This document shows positions 1-7,453 of a DNA stretch of 64,000 nt, one piece after another. Below the pieces are notes generated by a model. The model was not told the origin of the DNA. It saw nothing but the letters and a program-made list of their open reading frames with translations, and did not search any database. The stretch covers positions 1 through 64,000 of the forward strand of contig JBILGU010000013.1 in the NCBI GenBank assembly GCA_044350805.1, written 5' to 3'. The stretch's first letter is position 1. The number at the start of each line of letters is the position of its first letter. A program made the translations under genes and the position numbers. This stretch comes from UBA6136 sp044350805. GTDB taxonomy: Bacteria; Pseudomonadota; Gammaproteobacteria; Methylococcales; Methylococcaceae.

Positions 1-80
1 GCCTTTACGGCCTGCTGACGCATCACCTGCAGCGCATGATGATCGTGAACTCTAGCGTCCGAATCCCTTTTGCATTTCAT
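1..80 (-). mobile_element. IS630-family transposase, N-terminal fragment cut by the window edge
   Basis: A minus-strand frame opens with ATG at 80-78 and runs off the left edge after about 26 codons. The peptide contains SDARVHDHHALQVMRQQAVK. This resembles the start of IS630-type transposases, where a D-x-R segment is followed by a leucine- and arginine-rich helix ending in R-x-x-A-V-K before the helix-turn-helix. A weak GGTGG ribosome-binding site lies just upstream of the ATG. The DDE catalytic core would lie outside the window, so whether the gene is intact cannot be judged. Identification rests on a short stretch and is tentative. Confidence 0.4.
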
Positions 81-201
81 GCCACCATTTTATCATGATA
101 TGGCATTACTATCTGGACGCTCTGTAACAGATTCATCAAAACACTAAGTCATGAAATGGTCAATTCAAGATCGTGCACCTGTTAAGGCTGATTAATTTTC
201 A

Positions 202-537
202 TCACTCTGGCTCCGCATCGGGTCCAGCGTATGGCGGTAGGCGGTTGCCCCATAGCTTGAAGATTTCAGCAGCAGCCCTGAGCCTAACCGCAGCGTTATG
301 GTCATCCAAGAGGCTCATCAACGTATCGAACCCCTTCCATTTCAAATTTACGACATTTAGATCCTGATCAACATAGGACGGGTCTTCTGCAGCGGTCAGG
401 GCATCTTGGAAGGCTGGTAGCTGCCGCCAGCGGCTTACAGTCTCTGGGCGGACTCCCAGCTGCTTGGCGACAGCTCCGCCAGATTGGTTCTGACGAAGAA
501 GGTTAAGGGCTTGGATCTGTTTAGGCGAAAGCGGCAT
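202..537 (-). CDS. Small helix-turn-helix protein (phage/transposon type)
   Basis: A 111-residue protein. Residues about 5-40 (SPKQIQALNLL, then GGAVAKQLGVRPETVSRWR) form a homeodomain-like helix-turn-helix of the kind seen in phage small terminase subunits and transposase N-termini. The rest is helical, with a repeat-like RLRAAAEIFKLWG segment. There is no catalytic motif. It lies between the IS630 fragment and another small DNA-binding-like gene, on the same strand, so an accessory or phage-derived origin is likely. A DNA-binding role is supported by the motif; the specific function is unknown. Confidence 0.6.
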   Translation of the reverse strand: MPLSPKQIQALNLLRQNQSGGAVAKQLGVRPETVSRWRQLPAFQDALTAAEDPSYVDQDLNVVNLKWKGFDTLMSLLDDHNAAVRLRAAAEIFKLWGNRLPPYAGPDAEPE

Positions 538-637
538 AAATAATCCTCATGATGGACGTGATTCAATTTTGGAGGCAGACGCTAGAAAATGGAGGTGGTC
601 CCCATTACCCGTGCTGAGGCTTCCTGGGGAGGACCCT

Positions 638-1120
638 TTAGCCTTTATGGCCCTTCAATTTCAACTTATCCCTAGCTGTATAAAGTCGAGTGTCATCAGG
701 TCTTAGAAGTAGCAATTCGTCGATCTGGTTTTGGTATCTCTCAAGATCAGATGGCGAGTCATCAAAGATTACGTTTTTGCCAAACCACGGAACCCCATCG
801 ACCGCTCGGGTAACGTCATTTAAAACGGCATCAATGCGATCTTCGATTACCTGTTTTTCGGCTCCTTCTGAAAGCTCGTAGACCCTCACAAACATAGGCA
901 GTTGATTAGGGCGTTTCTCCTTTCTCCGTGATACGACAACAAGTCCAGCCCCCAGAAGGTCATTCATAGTCCGGTGAATCTGCTGGGGGGTCTTTGGTTT
1001 ATCCAGTTGTTGCTCGTACAAGTAACCGATGTTGCTGGCACTGTAAGGTGGGACTCCGCAATCGAGGTCCCGCATTTTGAGAATCTGAATTACTTCTTGC
1101 CGGTGGATAGTCATTCTCAT
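638..1120 (-). CDS. Hypothetical protein with winged-helix-like N-terminus
   Basis: A 160-residue soluble protein. Residues about 1-75 look like a winged helix: helices around RQEVIQILKMRD and PQQIHRTMNDLLGAGLVVV, followed by a basic wing RRKEKRPNQ. A second half with acidic helices follows. I do not recognise the family. The gene is read leftward out of a 500-bp region carrying five copies of a 9-bp repeat, so it may be the regulator or replication-type protein that binds there. That link is inference from position only. Confidence 0.5.
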   Translation of the reverse strand: MRMTIHRQEVIQILKMRDLDCGVPPYSASNIGYLYEQQLDKPKTPQQIHRTMNDLLGAGLVVVSRRKEKRPNQLPMFVRVYELSEGAEKQVIEDRIDAVLNDVTRAVDGVPWFGKNVIFDDSPSDLERYQNQIDELLLLRPDDTRLYTARDKLKLKGHKG

Positions 1121-1626
1121 AGTTGTTTAATCTCGTGAATCAACATCGGCTCCGATGGGGCGAAGGCCGCCCGATGACTTTTTCTCAATTTGACTAAAAG
1201 TAATCACGTCCGCTTCTGCGAGGCGATCTGGTTTTGACAGTCTGTTACCGATAGATCGGTAACGTATCGGTAACAGCCTAAAACCCTTACACGGTGCGGG
1301 TTTCACTCCACCCAGGGGGGGGTTGTTCCGCTGTTACCGATAAATTCCTTACTAATTGGTCTGCGTGTTTTTCTGTTCCTGCTTTTGACTTGTTGGCCAT
1401 GCTCACTCACTTATCTCTTACTTTCTTAGATCTATCGGTAACTTACCAATCTAGAGGGATTACTTCGTGCGAAAGGAAACCATCGCGTATTGCTCCATCC
1501 TTCTGAAGAGTGGGGTTCACTCGTAGTCCCTTCAAGACCGATATCACGAGTTGATAAGCTATACTTTCACCTATGCCGCCTTGACCTTTCCATTCAACCA
1601 ATAACAATTAAATTAAGAGATGAGTT
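1121..1626. other. Intergenic region with five copies of a 9-bp motif
   Basis: This 506-bp stretch has no convincing gene. It contains GTTACCGAT or its complement ATCGGTAAC at 1244-1252, 1255-1263, 1266-1274, 1333-1341 and 1434-1442. The 12-mer CTGTTACCGATA occurs at 1242-1253 and 1331-1342, and its exact complement lies at 1265-1276. The tight grouping of direct and inverted copies resembles iterons or multiple operators. The region separates the leftward winged-helix-like gene from the rightward Tat protein, so it could hold both promoters. Confidence 0.6.
1242..1276. repeat. Inverted-repeat cluster CTGTTACCGATA / TATCGGTAACAG
   Basis: Two perfect 12-bp inverted arms (1242-1253 and 1265-1276) flank a third partial copy at 1255-1263. 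Further single copies of the core lie at 1333-1341 and 1434-1442. The core 9-mer is not found in the neighbouring gene-rich sequence as far as I could see by eye. A protein-binding array (repressor operator or iteron) is the simplest reading. Confidence 0.55.
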
Positions 1627-2344
1627 ATGGCAAGTAAAAACGCTGATGATGTTGAAGATCAGGTTAACAATACTGATAACTCCGGTTCGGAAGGCCTAAA
1701 AAGAAGAAGTTTCTTAAAAGGCGTAGCATCCTCGGCGGCGCTGATTCCTCTGTTAGGAGTGGAAAGTGTAAATGCTGACGTTACGCAATTTTCCGCAAGC
1801 GCTAAAACACCCGCTTTTTTTGGGGCCCGGTACTCTGTTGAAGGTCCTTGCAGCATCGGGTGTGCGCGCGGGATCCCTGACAAATACAGTTGGCAATGAA
1901 CTAGTAACGACAGCACGTAAACCCTTTGCGACCAGCGATGCATATGCAGACCCAGGATACTGGTACTTCTTTTATGAGCGTACCGATCTGGTGGCCGCCG
2001 CACGGATATTTACAACACGCACTAGTGGAAAGAAAGTGGCATTTGCAGTGCTTGGTCAACGATCCAAGACAGGACCTGAACTCATCAGTAGCATGGGAAC
2101 ACAGGTTTTCGAGCGATCAGGGTCTCGTTATTTTTGTCGTTTACAAGCAGCGAATTATTTCGCTCAAAAAGCAGAGGCGGTGAGCACCGGGCAGCATTCA
2201 AGCCCGTACTTTGTATCTACCCAACAGCTCGCTAAGGTGAACAAGAACACAATCGATCAAGATTCCAAGGCACGCATCAATGCTGCTATCAGCGAGGCCG
2301 TTATTCAGTTGGGACTTCCTGAAAATGCGGTCAACTATTTGTGA
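1627..2344 (+). pseudogene. Tat-exported protein, frameshifted
   Basis: The first frame opens at 1627 after a GAGATGAG ribosome-binding site. It encodes a twin-arginine signal peptide (RRSFLKGVASSAALIPLLGV, residues about 24-43) and then stops at 1897-1899 after 90 residues. A frame shifted by +1 is open from about 1772 to 2344 and reads as plausible protein (for example GYWYFFYERTDLVAAARIF and GLPENAVNYL). The two together look like one exported protein of about 230 residues broken by a frameshift between about 1800 and 1900. I do not recognise the family. Two separate genes, or a sequencing error, are alternatives. Confidence 0.45.
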
Positions 2345-2545
2345 GTTAATCTTGATCCTAGGAGTGGCTGAATAGTCCACAAATTGCATGGTCTCCTTCA
2401 CGATGATCAGTATCGCCAGAGCAAGCAATTTAAAGAGGCGCTAGGCTCATCAATTGAGTCCAAGCAACGCGTTGAGATAGGCATCCCAAGTTATGGACGA
2501 GATCTATCTCTGGACGAAGAGAATCAGTTCGGTGGAGAAAAGCGG

Positions 2546-2634
2546 AACCCCATAAAGGTCTTTATGGGGCGTCCTTGAACGAATGATTTATAAAAAGTCC
2601 TTATAAATCAATGACTTATATGGTGGAGGTGGCG
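2546..2634. repeat. Left copy of ssrA-flanking direct repeat (candidate attachment site)
   Basis: 89 bp matching 5239-5327 at 76 positions with no gaps. It ends in TGGAGGTGGCG (2624-2634), identical to the last 11 bases of tmRNA on the complementary strand. It holds two hairpins: CCCCATAAAG/CTTTATGGGG (2548-2557 and 2560-2569) and GATTTATAA/TTATAAATC (2585-2593 and 2601-2609). The first stem differs from the right copy by a compensated base pair. This is what integration at the 3' end of ssrA would leave. Confidence 0.65.
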
Positions 2635-3096
2635 TCTACCGAACTGACGTTCAACGTCTTTTAAAATCAGAGACTTAAAAACGCCACAAAAAAAGTTGCC
2701 CCCAAAATTGCCCCCAAAAATGTTCGCTTGGTGAGGACGTTCTGTATCGTCCCAGAACGTTCGTTTTTCGCGAAGAGCAACAGTTGTCCTTTCTCACTCA
2801 CGAATTTCAAAACTCAGCGGATTCTCTTTGTCCGCTGATTAGACATCCATGAAAAGGGGAGGGCAACTCAGGGCAAAATCAGATTGGAGACGTCATCGGT
2901 TGGACTGTTAATCTGCGAGCTAATTGGACATGCCATCGTCCGATCTGAAAGGTAGGGGGGAATTACCCTAACCCCATTAATAGCGGCTAGAAATTCGGAA
3001 GGGGTTGTCGACCTTGGTCCGTAGGCTTCCTCATTTAATTCCATGAAATGGTTTCTTAAATCCTTTCTAGCCAAGTTCTTTGATTTAAATAAAAAA

Positions 3097-3130
3097 CCCC
3101 GCGCCAACATCTTAATGTCAAGGTGCGGGG
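3097..3130 (-). terminator. Rho-independent terminator (minus strand)
   Basis: Arms CCCCGCGCC (3097-3105) and GGTGCGGGG (3122-3130) pair with one wobble, and an inner ACAT/ATGT stem extends the hairpin. On the minus strand it is followed by TTTTTTATTT. It lies downstream of the minus-strand small membrane protein gene and is probably its terminator. Confidence 0.7.
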
Positions 3131-3182
3131 AGGTCTGTGTAACGCATGTACAAAAATCATGCGCAGGTAAATTCTTTTTTGG

Positions 3183-3219
3183 ACAAGCCTGCCGTTAAGT
3201 TTAAAAACGGCAGGCTTGT
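3183..3219 (-). other. Perfect 14-bp inverted repeat
   Basis: ACAAGCCTGCCGTT (3183-3196) and AACGGCAGGCTTGT (3206-3219) form a perfect hairpin 20 bp past the stop of the small membrane protein gene. No T-run follows on the minus strand, so it is more likely an mRNA 3'-end stabiliser or weak terminator than a full intrinsic terminator. Confidence 0.5.
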
Positions 3220-3239
3220 GGCTTTCAGGACAGTAGATC

Positions 3240-3410
3240 TTACTTTGCTCGCTGGAGTTGCTTATTCACTTCGTTCTTGGATTCTTGAATAGCACCGTTG
3301 TCCCAGCCGCTGACCTCGTTTTCTCTAGCCTTAAGTAGGAAAACACCAATGACAGCACTAATGATGACAGCGCCGATCCACAGCCAAAAGTTATCTTTTT
3401 CTTCTTCCAT
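3240..3410 (-). CDS. Small single-pass membrane protein
   Basis: A 56-residue protein beginning MEEEKDNFWLWIG. The start at 3410 is chosen because GAGGAGAAT lies at the right distance upstream; an ATG 18 bp further upstream in frame has no such site. One transmembrane helix (residues about 8-26, WLWIGAVIISAVIGVFLL) follows an acidic N-terminus, and a polar helical tail follows that. I do not recognise a family. Two hairpins lie downstream, the second a clear terminator, so the gene appears to be a real monocistronic unit. Confidence 0.55.
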   Translation of the reverse strand: MEEEKDNFWLWIGAVIISAVIGVFLLKARENEVSGWDNGAIQESKNEVNKQLQRAK

Positions 3411-3702
3411 TTTTATTCTCCTCAGCATACTTCAGGTTTTATAGCCGAAAAGTTAAGACTTTCGGCTTCTTACGAAGCCACCTCTATGGGTGACTTGTCG
3501 CCGACGATCAGGGCAGATCCCCTACTGCCGAACGCGAACTAATCTTAGTTCGGGAAATAAACAATTTCAATACCCAAACTTGACATTTCTTGGTTATGTA
3601 ATGGCCTGATTTATGCTTATTAAAAAGTCTTATCTTTGCGGTCGCATTACTCAGTCGTGCAGAATGAAGAGTTGGAAAGTGATGGGTGTCGCCTATGGCT
3701 AG

Positions 3703-4032
3703 ATATCAAAGGCATCTCCATCCGATATGGTCTTCGGAGGAGATGCCGATGTGATTGTTGAAACGCTGGACCGCTACGGAAGGACTGTCGGTAGGGTGAT
3801 ACACAAGGGTAATGACATTAATCTGGAGCAGGTTCGTCAGGGAATGGCGTGGGTCTACCGAAAATATTCGATAGATCCCAAGTATCTTGAAACTGAGGCC
3901 GAGGCGCGCACCACCCATCGTGGTCTGTGGCTTGATGAGGATCCCACTCCCCCTTGGGTACACCGCCATGGTGAGTCCGAAGAACGGCTTGATCACGCCA
4001 CCCTAAGAAATCCTTATGATTTGTATGGGTAA
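3703..4032 (+). pseudogene. Staphylococcal-nuclease-like (thermonuclease) gene, 5'-truncated
   Basis: The frame is open from just after a TAG at 3700-3702 and encodes the C-terminal two thirds of an SNase domain: ETLDRYGRTVGRVI, then LEQVRQGMAWVYRKYS and AEARTTHRGLWLDEDP, all characteristic of secreted bacterial thermonucleases. The N-terminal strand segment with signal peptide and first catalytic residues is missing, and the first in-frame ATG (3727) falls inside the domain. It is therefore read as a truncated gene within the ssrA-associated island. Confidence 0.65.
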
Positions 4033-4097
4033 TAGTTATTGGTCCGAAACCATCTCTTCGATTACGATTTGCGTCTTCTTAAGCTGCGAGAGTAAAG

Positions 4098-4355
4098 ATG
4101 AAGGACGCCTTGAAACAGTTCGATTTCCTTGATCGTGGGACCGACATTCGGGTCCACAAGATTTACCGTATTGGAAAGGATTTCCTGGTTTCTTTTGACG
4201 TCGCATCTCCCGCCAACGAAGCAAATTACGACCGTCGTGAATGCTTCAGTTATCACCTTTACGATCTTGACGATCGGGTCTTTGAAACCGGCATTCGCTT
4301 TGAAACCCTTGAGGGTGCCAAGCAGGATGCTCTTGCTCGCATGAGCCGCTTCTAA
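4098..4355 (+). CDS. Hypothetical protein, 85 residues
   Basis: A small soluble protein starting MKDALKQFDFLD, with a GAGAG element before the ATG. Its composition is protein-like, with alternating strands (IYRIGKDFLVSFDV) and an ending EGAKQDALARMSRF. There are no signal, membrane segment or known motif. It sits in the island between the nuclease remnant and another small unknown gene, on the same strand. I do not recognise it. Confidence 0.5.
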   Translation: MKDALKQFDFLDRGTDIRVHKIYRIGKDFLVSFDVASPANEANYDRRECFSYHLYDLDDRVFETGIRFETLEGAKQDALARMSRF

Positions 4356-4593
4356 AACATTTAGAAACCGATAACGTGCGCTTCTTGGGGCTTCGATTTT
4401 TCCACCTTGCGAGCACTTCTCTTCTCATCCGAATTGGGGCAGACTTCGCTGCGATCGGATGACCGTCGTTCCGAATTCATGCGATTAGCGCCCTAATGGA
4501 GACCCAAGGACATTGGGGCGTTCTTGATTTAATCCTTTCTGCCGCGTAATTCCGGTTCTCTTTGTGTAAGAACCGAGCCGATCATTTGAGGGA

Positions 4594-4953
4594 TTGGATG
4601 CGATGAGCTTATTGGATTCCCTTTTTCGACGAAAGAACCCGAAACCAGTCTCGCCATCGAGCGATTGGCAGACCTACTGTGGGTTCTCTCTTGCCGAACG
4701 ACTTGATCAGCTAACGCACGACCAAGTCGTCTACCTCAAGCAACTTCGCTTTTCAGAACAGCGCGATGAGACGTTGGGGGCACTTTTAAAGTTGGCTACA
4801 GGGGAGGTCCTTCATCCTGGAGTGACTTTTGAGGCGGCCATCCTTCAGATTCTTGATCCGCTCAATGCTAAGGCACCTCATGAGCCCGGGAATCTCAGGC
4901 GCGAGTTCCGAAAGCTTTTGGCTGAACATGCAGCACGCAATGGTCTGTCATAA
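4594..4953 (+). CDS. Hypothetical protein, 119 residues
   Basis: A soluble, mostly helical protein preceded by GAGGG. A second ATG at 4603 (MSLLDSLFRRKN) is an equally plausible start. Features include a basic N-terminal segment, then LAERLDQLTHDQVVYLKQL and a C-terminal LRREFRKLLAEHAARNG. No known domain is recognised. It is the last gene of the island before ssrA. Confidence 0.5.
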   Translation: MDAMSLLDSLFRRKNPKPVSPSSDWQTYCGFSLAERLDQLTHDQVVYLKQLRFSEQRDETLGALLKLATGEVLHPGVTFEAAILQILDPLNAKAPHEPGNLRREFRKLLAEHAARNGLS

Positions 4954-5238
4954 CGTCGAGTCTATGTAACATCCTCTTCATCCAGATGACGGTCCGTCGC
5001 AATGGCCGCGATTGGCCAGCCGGCTTAAAGATAGTTTTCAAGTACGGCCGGGGTAAGACCCTGTTTTTGAATTTTAGCGACCCATTCCGGACGGCCAGGT
5101 GCTGTTTGGTCTTTTTAACAATCAAAACGCACTAGATATCTGGTGCGAATACTTCGCGAGCAGGTTTGGCTTTAGCGAACCATTGGGCGTCGAGTTCAAC
5201 ATCCGAGCGTGGAGAATCAGTTTGGTCAGGGAAAATGG
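4954..5238. other. No gene seen between the island gene and the ssrA downstream repeat
   Basis: About 285 bp with no supported gene, RNA or strong hairpin, running up to the right copy of the direct repeat. Confidence 0.4.
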
Positions 5239-5327
5239 AACCCCATGAAGGTCTTCATGGGGCGTCCTTGAACGAATGATTTATAAAAGAACGTTATAAA
5301 TCAATAACATAGGATATGGAGGTGGCG
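5239..5327. repeat. Right copy of ssrA-flanking direct repeat, overlapping the ssrA 3' end
   Basis: Matches 2546-2634 at 76 of 89 positions without gaps. Its last 11 bases are the 3' end of tmRNA. It contains the hairpin CCCCATGAAG/CTTCATGGGG (5241-5250 and 5253-5262), changed as a compensated pair relative to the left copy, and GATTTATAA/TTATAAATC (5278-5286 and 5294-5302), identical in stem but different in loop. Confidence 0.65.
5241..5262 (-). terminator. Candidate ssrA terminator
   Basis: A perfect 10-bp stem with a 2-base spacer lies 55 bp beyond the tmRNA 3' end. On the minus strand it is followed by TTCCATTTT, a modest T-rich tract. Covariation with the copy at 2548-2569 supports the stem being functional RNA. 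Confidence 0.5.
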
Positions 5328-5668
5328 GGAATTGAACCCGCGTCCGCAAATCCTCCGCCTTCGGCTCTACATGCTTATCCGTGTCATTGGTTTTAGCCGA
5401 GCACTTCCCGACAGGAAGGAAAGAGAGCAGCGATTCCGTTAGGTTTTAGCGATTTGGCCCCGGACATGCCTCCTCGCGAGCTTATGCTTGAGTTATCCCC
5501 GAAAGACAGCGTCCAATAAGCAGACCCTGCTCAGAGACTGGCCTTAAGCGGCCAGAGCGTAGTTGTCGTCGTTGGCAACTAACTTAGTTGCAGATAGTTT
5601 TACGAGGGAAACTGCACCTCGGCATGCACCTTGGGTTTTGCGATCCACGTCGAAGCCATGTCACCCCC
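5317..5668 (-). ncRNA. ssrA: Transfer-messenger RNA (tmRNA)
   Basis: Rescues stalled ribosomes by acting as tRNA-Ala and as message for a degradation tag. On the minus strand the 5' end GGGGGTG (5668-5662) pairs with CACCTCC at the 3' end, and the T arm with GGTTCAATTCC is clear. The tag is read from 5576 to 5544 as ANDDNYALAA followed by TAA, with GCC as resume codon. The terminal CCA is not encoded (TAT follows the discriminator A), so CCA must be added after transcription. The 352-nt length is normal for a one-piece tmRNA. The 3' end is the boundary of the accessory island. Confidence 0.95.
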
Positions 5669-5682
5669 AAAGTAAGCTGACA

Positions 5683-5688
5683 ATTATA
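5683..5688 (-). promoter_or_regulatory. Candidate -10 element of ssrA
   Basis: A perfect TATAAT on the minus strand, 15 bp upstream of the mature tmRNA 5' end. This fits transcription starting a few bases upstream of the RNase P-processed end. No strong -35 match is seen. Confidence 0.5.
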
Positions 5689-5812
5689 AAGATTTTCCAG
5701 CTTGCTTACATAGTGAGGGCAAGCACTCAGGATATCAAGGGCCTTTGCGCTATCATTGAGACATAGATGCGTACTCGACCGTCCTCAATTTCCTAGCCCA
5801 AACTAAACTGAC

Positions 5813-7453
5813 ATGTCTGATAGCACACCTGCGAAGTCAAATCCCAAATTCCCCCCGGTGCTCCCGGGTGCCAAGCCGTTTGTTGGCCACATACTTGAAT
5901 TTGGAAAAAATCCACACGAATTCATGATGCGACTTCGGGAAAAGCTTGGCGATGTGGCTGAGTTTAAGATGTTTCATCAGGACATGGTCTTGCTCACGGG
6001 TGAAAAGGCATCAGAGGCCTTCTACAGGGCCGCTGATGAGGTGCTCGATCAAGGAGCAGCCTACAAGATCATGACGCCTATCTTCGGTCATGGTGTTGTT
6101 TTTGATGCGCCCATCAAGCGAAAAAATCAGCAACTTCAGATGTTGATGCCCGCGCTTCGTGATAAACCCATGCGAACCTACTCGGACCTCATCGTCGAAG
6201 AGGTTGAAGGTCTAATCTCCGCCTGGGGAGACGAGGGGGAAATTGATCTTCTCGAATTTACGAAAGAACTGACCATCTATACTTCCAGTCATTGTCTTCT
6301 GGGTCCTGAGTTTCGCCATGAGCTCAATAAAGAGTTTGCGGAGATTTATCATGACCTTGAGCGTGGCATTCAGCCAATCGCGTATGTATTCCCAAACCTT
6401 CCCTTGCCAGTCTTTAGACGGAGAGATAAGGCACGCGCTCGCCTTCAGTCATTAGTGACGGAGATCATGGAAACGCGCTCAAAAGAGCGTTCGGAGAGCC
6501 CTAATGTTTTCCAGACCCTTATTGATGCAAGCTACGAAGATGGCACGAAACTCACGCCACACGAAATCACTGGAATGCTGGTAGCTACAATTTTTGCAGG
6601 CCATCACACCAGTTCTGGCACGACTGCTTGGGTTTTAATCGAGCTTTTGCGGCATCCGGAATGGATGAAAAAAGTGGTCGATGAATTGGATCAGTTATTC
6701 GGTAAAGATGGTGCTGTGACCTTCGAATCACTTCGTCAAATCCCAAATCTTGAGAGTGTCCTTAAGGAGGTTCTGAGACTGCATCCACCTTTGATCATCC
6801 TGATGCGAAAAGTCTTGGAGGACTTTACGGTGGAGGACACCCTGATTCCTGCGGGGAAATTTGTGTGCGCAGCACCTGCGATTACTCATCGCATTGAGTC
6901 CCTTTTTCCGAATCCAGAGCAATTCGATCCCGATCGGTATTCGCCTGAACGAGGAGAGGACAAGAACCTTTACGCTTGGCAGGCGTTTGGCGGAGGTCGC
7001 CATAAGTGTTCTGGCAATGCCTTTGCCCTTTTTCAAATCAAGGCAATTTTCTGCATTCTGCTCAGACGTTATGAGTTTGAGCTAGTCGAGACACCAGAAA
7101 CCTACCGTGATGATTACACCAAGATGGTTGTTGAACCTGCGTCACCCTGCCGAATTCGCTATCGAAAGCGGAAGACAGTCATGGAGGAGGCTGAAATAAC
7201 ATCAACTGGACTGTCTTCGGAAACAGTCGCTGACGTTCCCACACAAGTCCAGATTGTCGTGGATATGGATCTGTGCAAAGGCCATGCAACCTGTCAGGGT
7301 GAGGCGCCTGAACTCTTCAAAGTGGATGAGAATGGGCGTCTGACAGTCCTTAATCCTTACCCTGATTCCGAGGTTATCGAGAAGGCTCGCAAGGCGGCAA
7401 GGTATTGCCCAACACAGGCCATTCAAATACTTGGAGATCGGGAATCGACTTAG
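5813..7453 (+). CDS. cyp51: Sterol 14-alpha-demethylase CYP51 fused to a ferredoxin
   Basis: Removes the 14-alpha methyl of lanosterol-type sterols by three oxidations. The 546-residue protein has a P450 domain (about 1-455) with I-helix AGHHTSSGTTAW (about 262), ExxR in LKEVLRLHPP (about 318) and haem loop FGGGRHKCSG (Cys about 398). A linker rich in Glu, Thr and Ser leads to a C-terminal ferredoxin (about 478-546) with Cys in DLCKGHATCQG and ARYCPTQAI, the C-x5-C...CP pattern of [3Fe-4S] ferredoxins. A CYP51-ferredoxin fusion is known from Methylococcus capsulatus. It lies beside osc and smo but on the opposite strand. Its TAG overlaps the stop of the converging glycosyltransferase by 3-4 bp. 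Confidence 0.93.
   Translation: MSDSTPAKSNPKFPPVLPGAKPFVGHILEFGKNPHEFMMRLREKLGDVAEFKMFHQDMVLLTGEKASEAFYRAADEVLDQGAAYKIMTPIFGHGVVFDAPIKRKNQQLQMLMPALRDKPMRTYSDLIVEEVEGLISAWGDEGEIDLLEFTKELTIYTSSHCLLGPEFRHELNKEFAEIYHDLERGIQPIAYVFPNLPLPVFRRRDKARARLQSLVTEIMETRSKERSESPNVFQTLIDASYEDGTKLTPHEITGMLVATIFAGHHTSSGTTAWVLIELLRHPEWMKKVVDELDQLFGKDGAVTFESLRQIPNLESVLKEVLRLHPPLIILMRKVLEDFTVEDTLIPAGKFVCAAPAITHRIESLFPNPEQFDPDRYSPERGEDKNLYAWQAFGGGRHKCSGNAFALFQIKAIFCILLRRYEFELVETPETYRDDYTKMVVEPASPCRIRYRKRKTVMEEAEITSTGLSSETVADVPTQVQIVVDMDLCKGHATCQGEAPELFKVDENGRLTVLNPYPDSEVIEKARKAARYCPTQAIQILGDREST

Larger units (their letters stand above)
2345..3239. other. Gene-poor region with ssrA-type direct repeat and hairpins
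   Basis: About 895 bp without a supportable gene. It holds the left copy of the 89-bp direct repeat (2546-2634), two tandem TTGCCCCCAAAA-type direct repeats near 2695-2722, a strong minus-strand terminator at 3097-3130 and a perfect 14-bp hairpin at 3183-3219. Tandem GCCCCC repeats often lie near tyrosine integrase genes next to attachment sites, but no integrase gene is visible. It may have been deleted. Confidence 0.5.
2624..5327. mobile_element. Short genomic-island remnant at the 3' end of ssrA
   Basis: About 2.7 kb between the two TGGAGGTGGCG copies. Contents are a small membrane protein, a 5'-truncated nuclease, two unrecognised small proteins and long non-coding stretches, in contrast with the dense core genes beyond ssrA. 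ssrA is a classic integration target of P4-like islands, and the structure fits a decayed island that has lost its integrase. The repeats are only about 85% identical, so integration is old or the right boundary has been rebuilt. Confidence 0.5.

Noticed and set aside
2868..3110. An 80-residue minus-strand frame in the island
   Set aside because: Its first codons lie inside the terminator hairpin at 3097-3130 and it has no ribosome-binding site or recognisable motif.
5563..5766. A 67-residue frame opposite ssrA
   Set aside because: It lies over the tmRNA and its promoter and is a shadow of the RNA gene.
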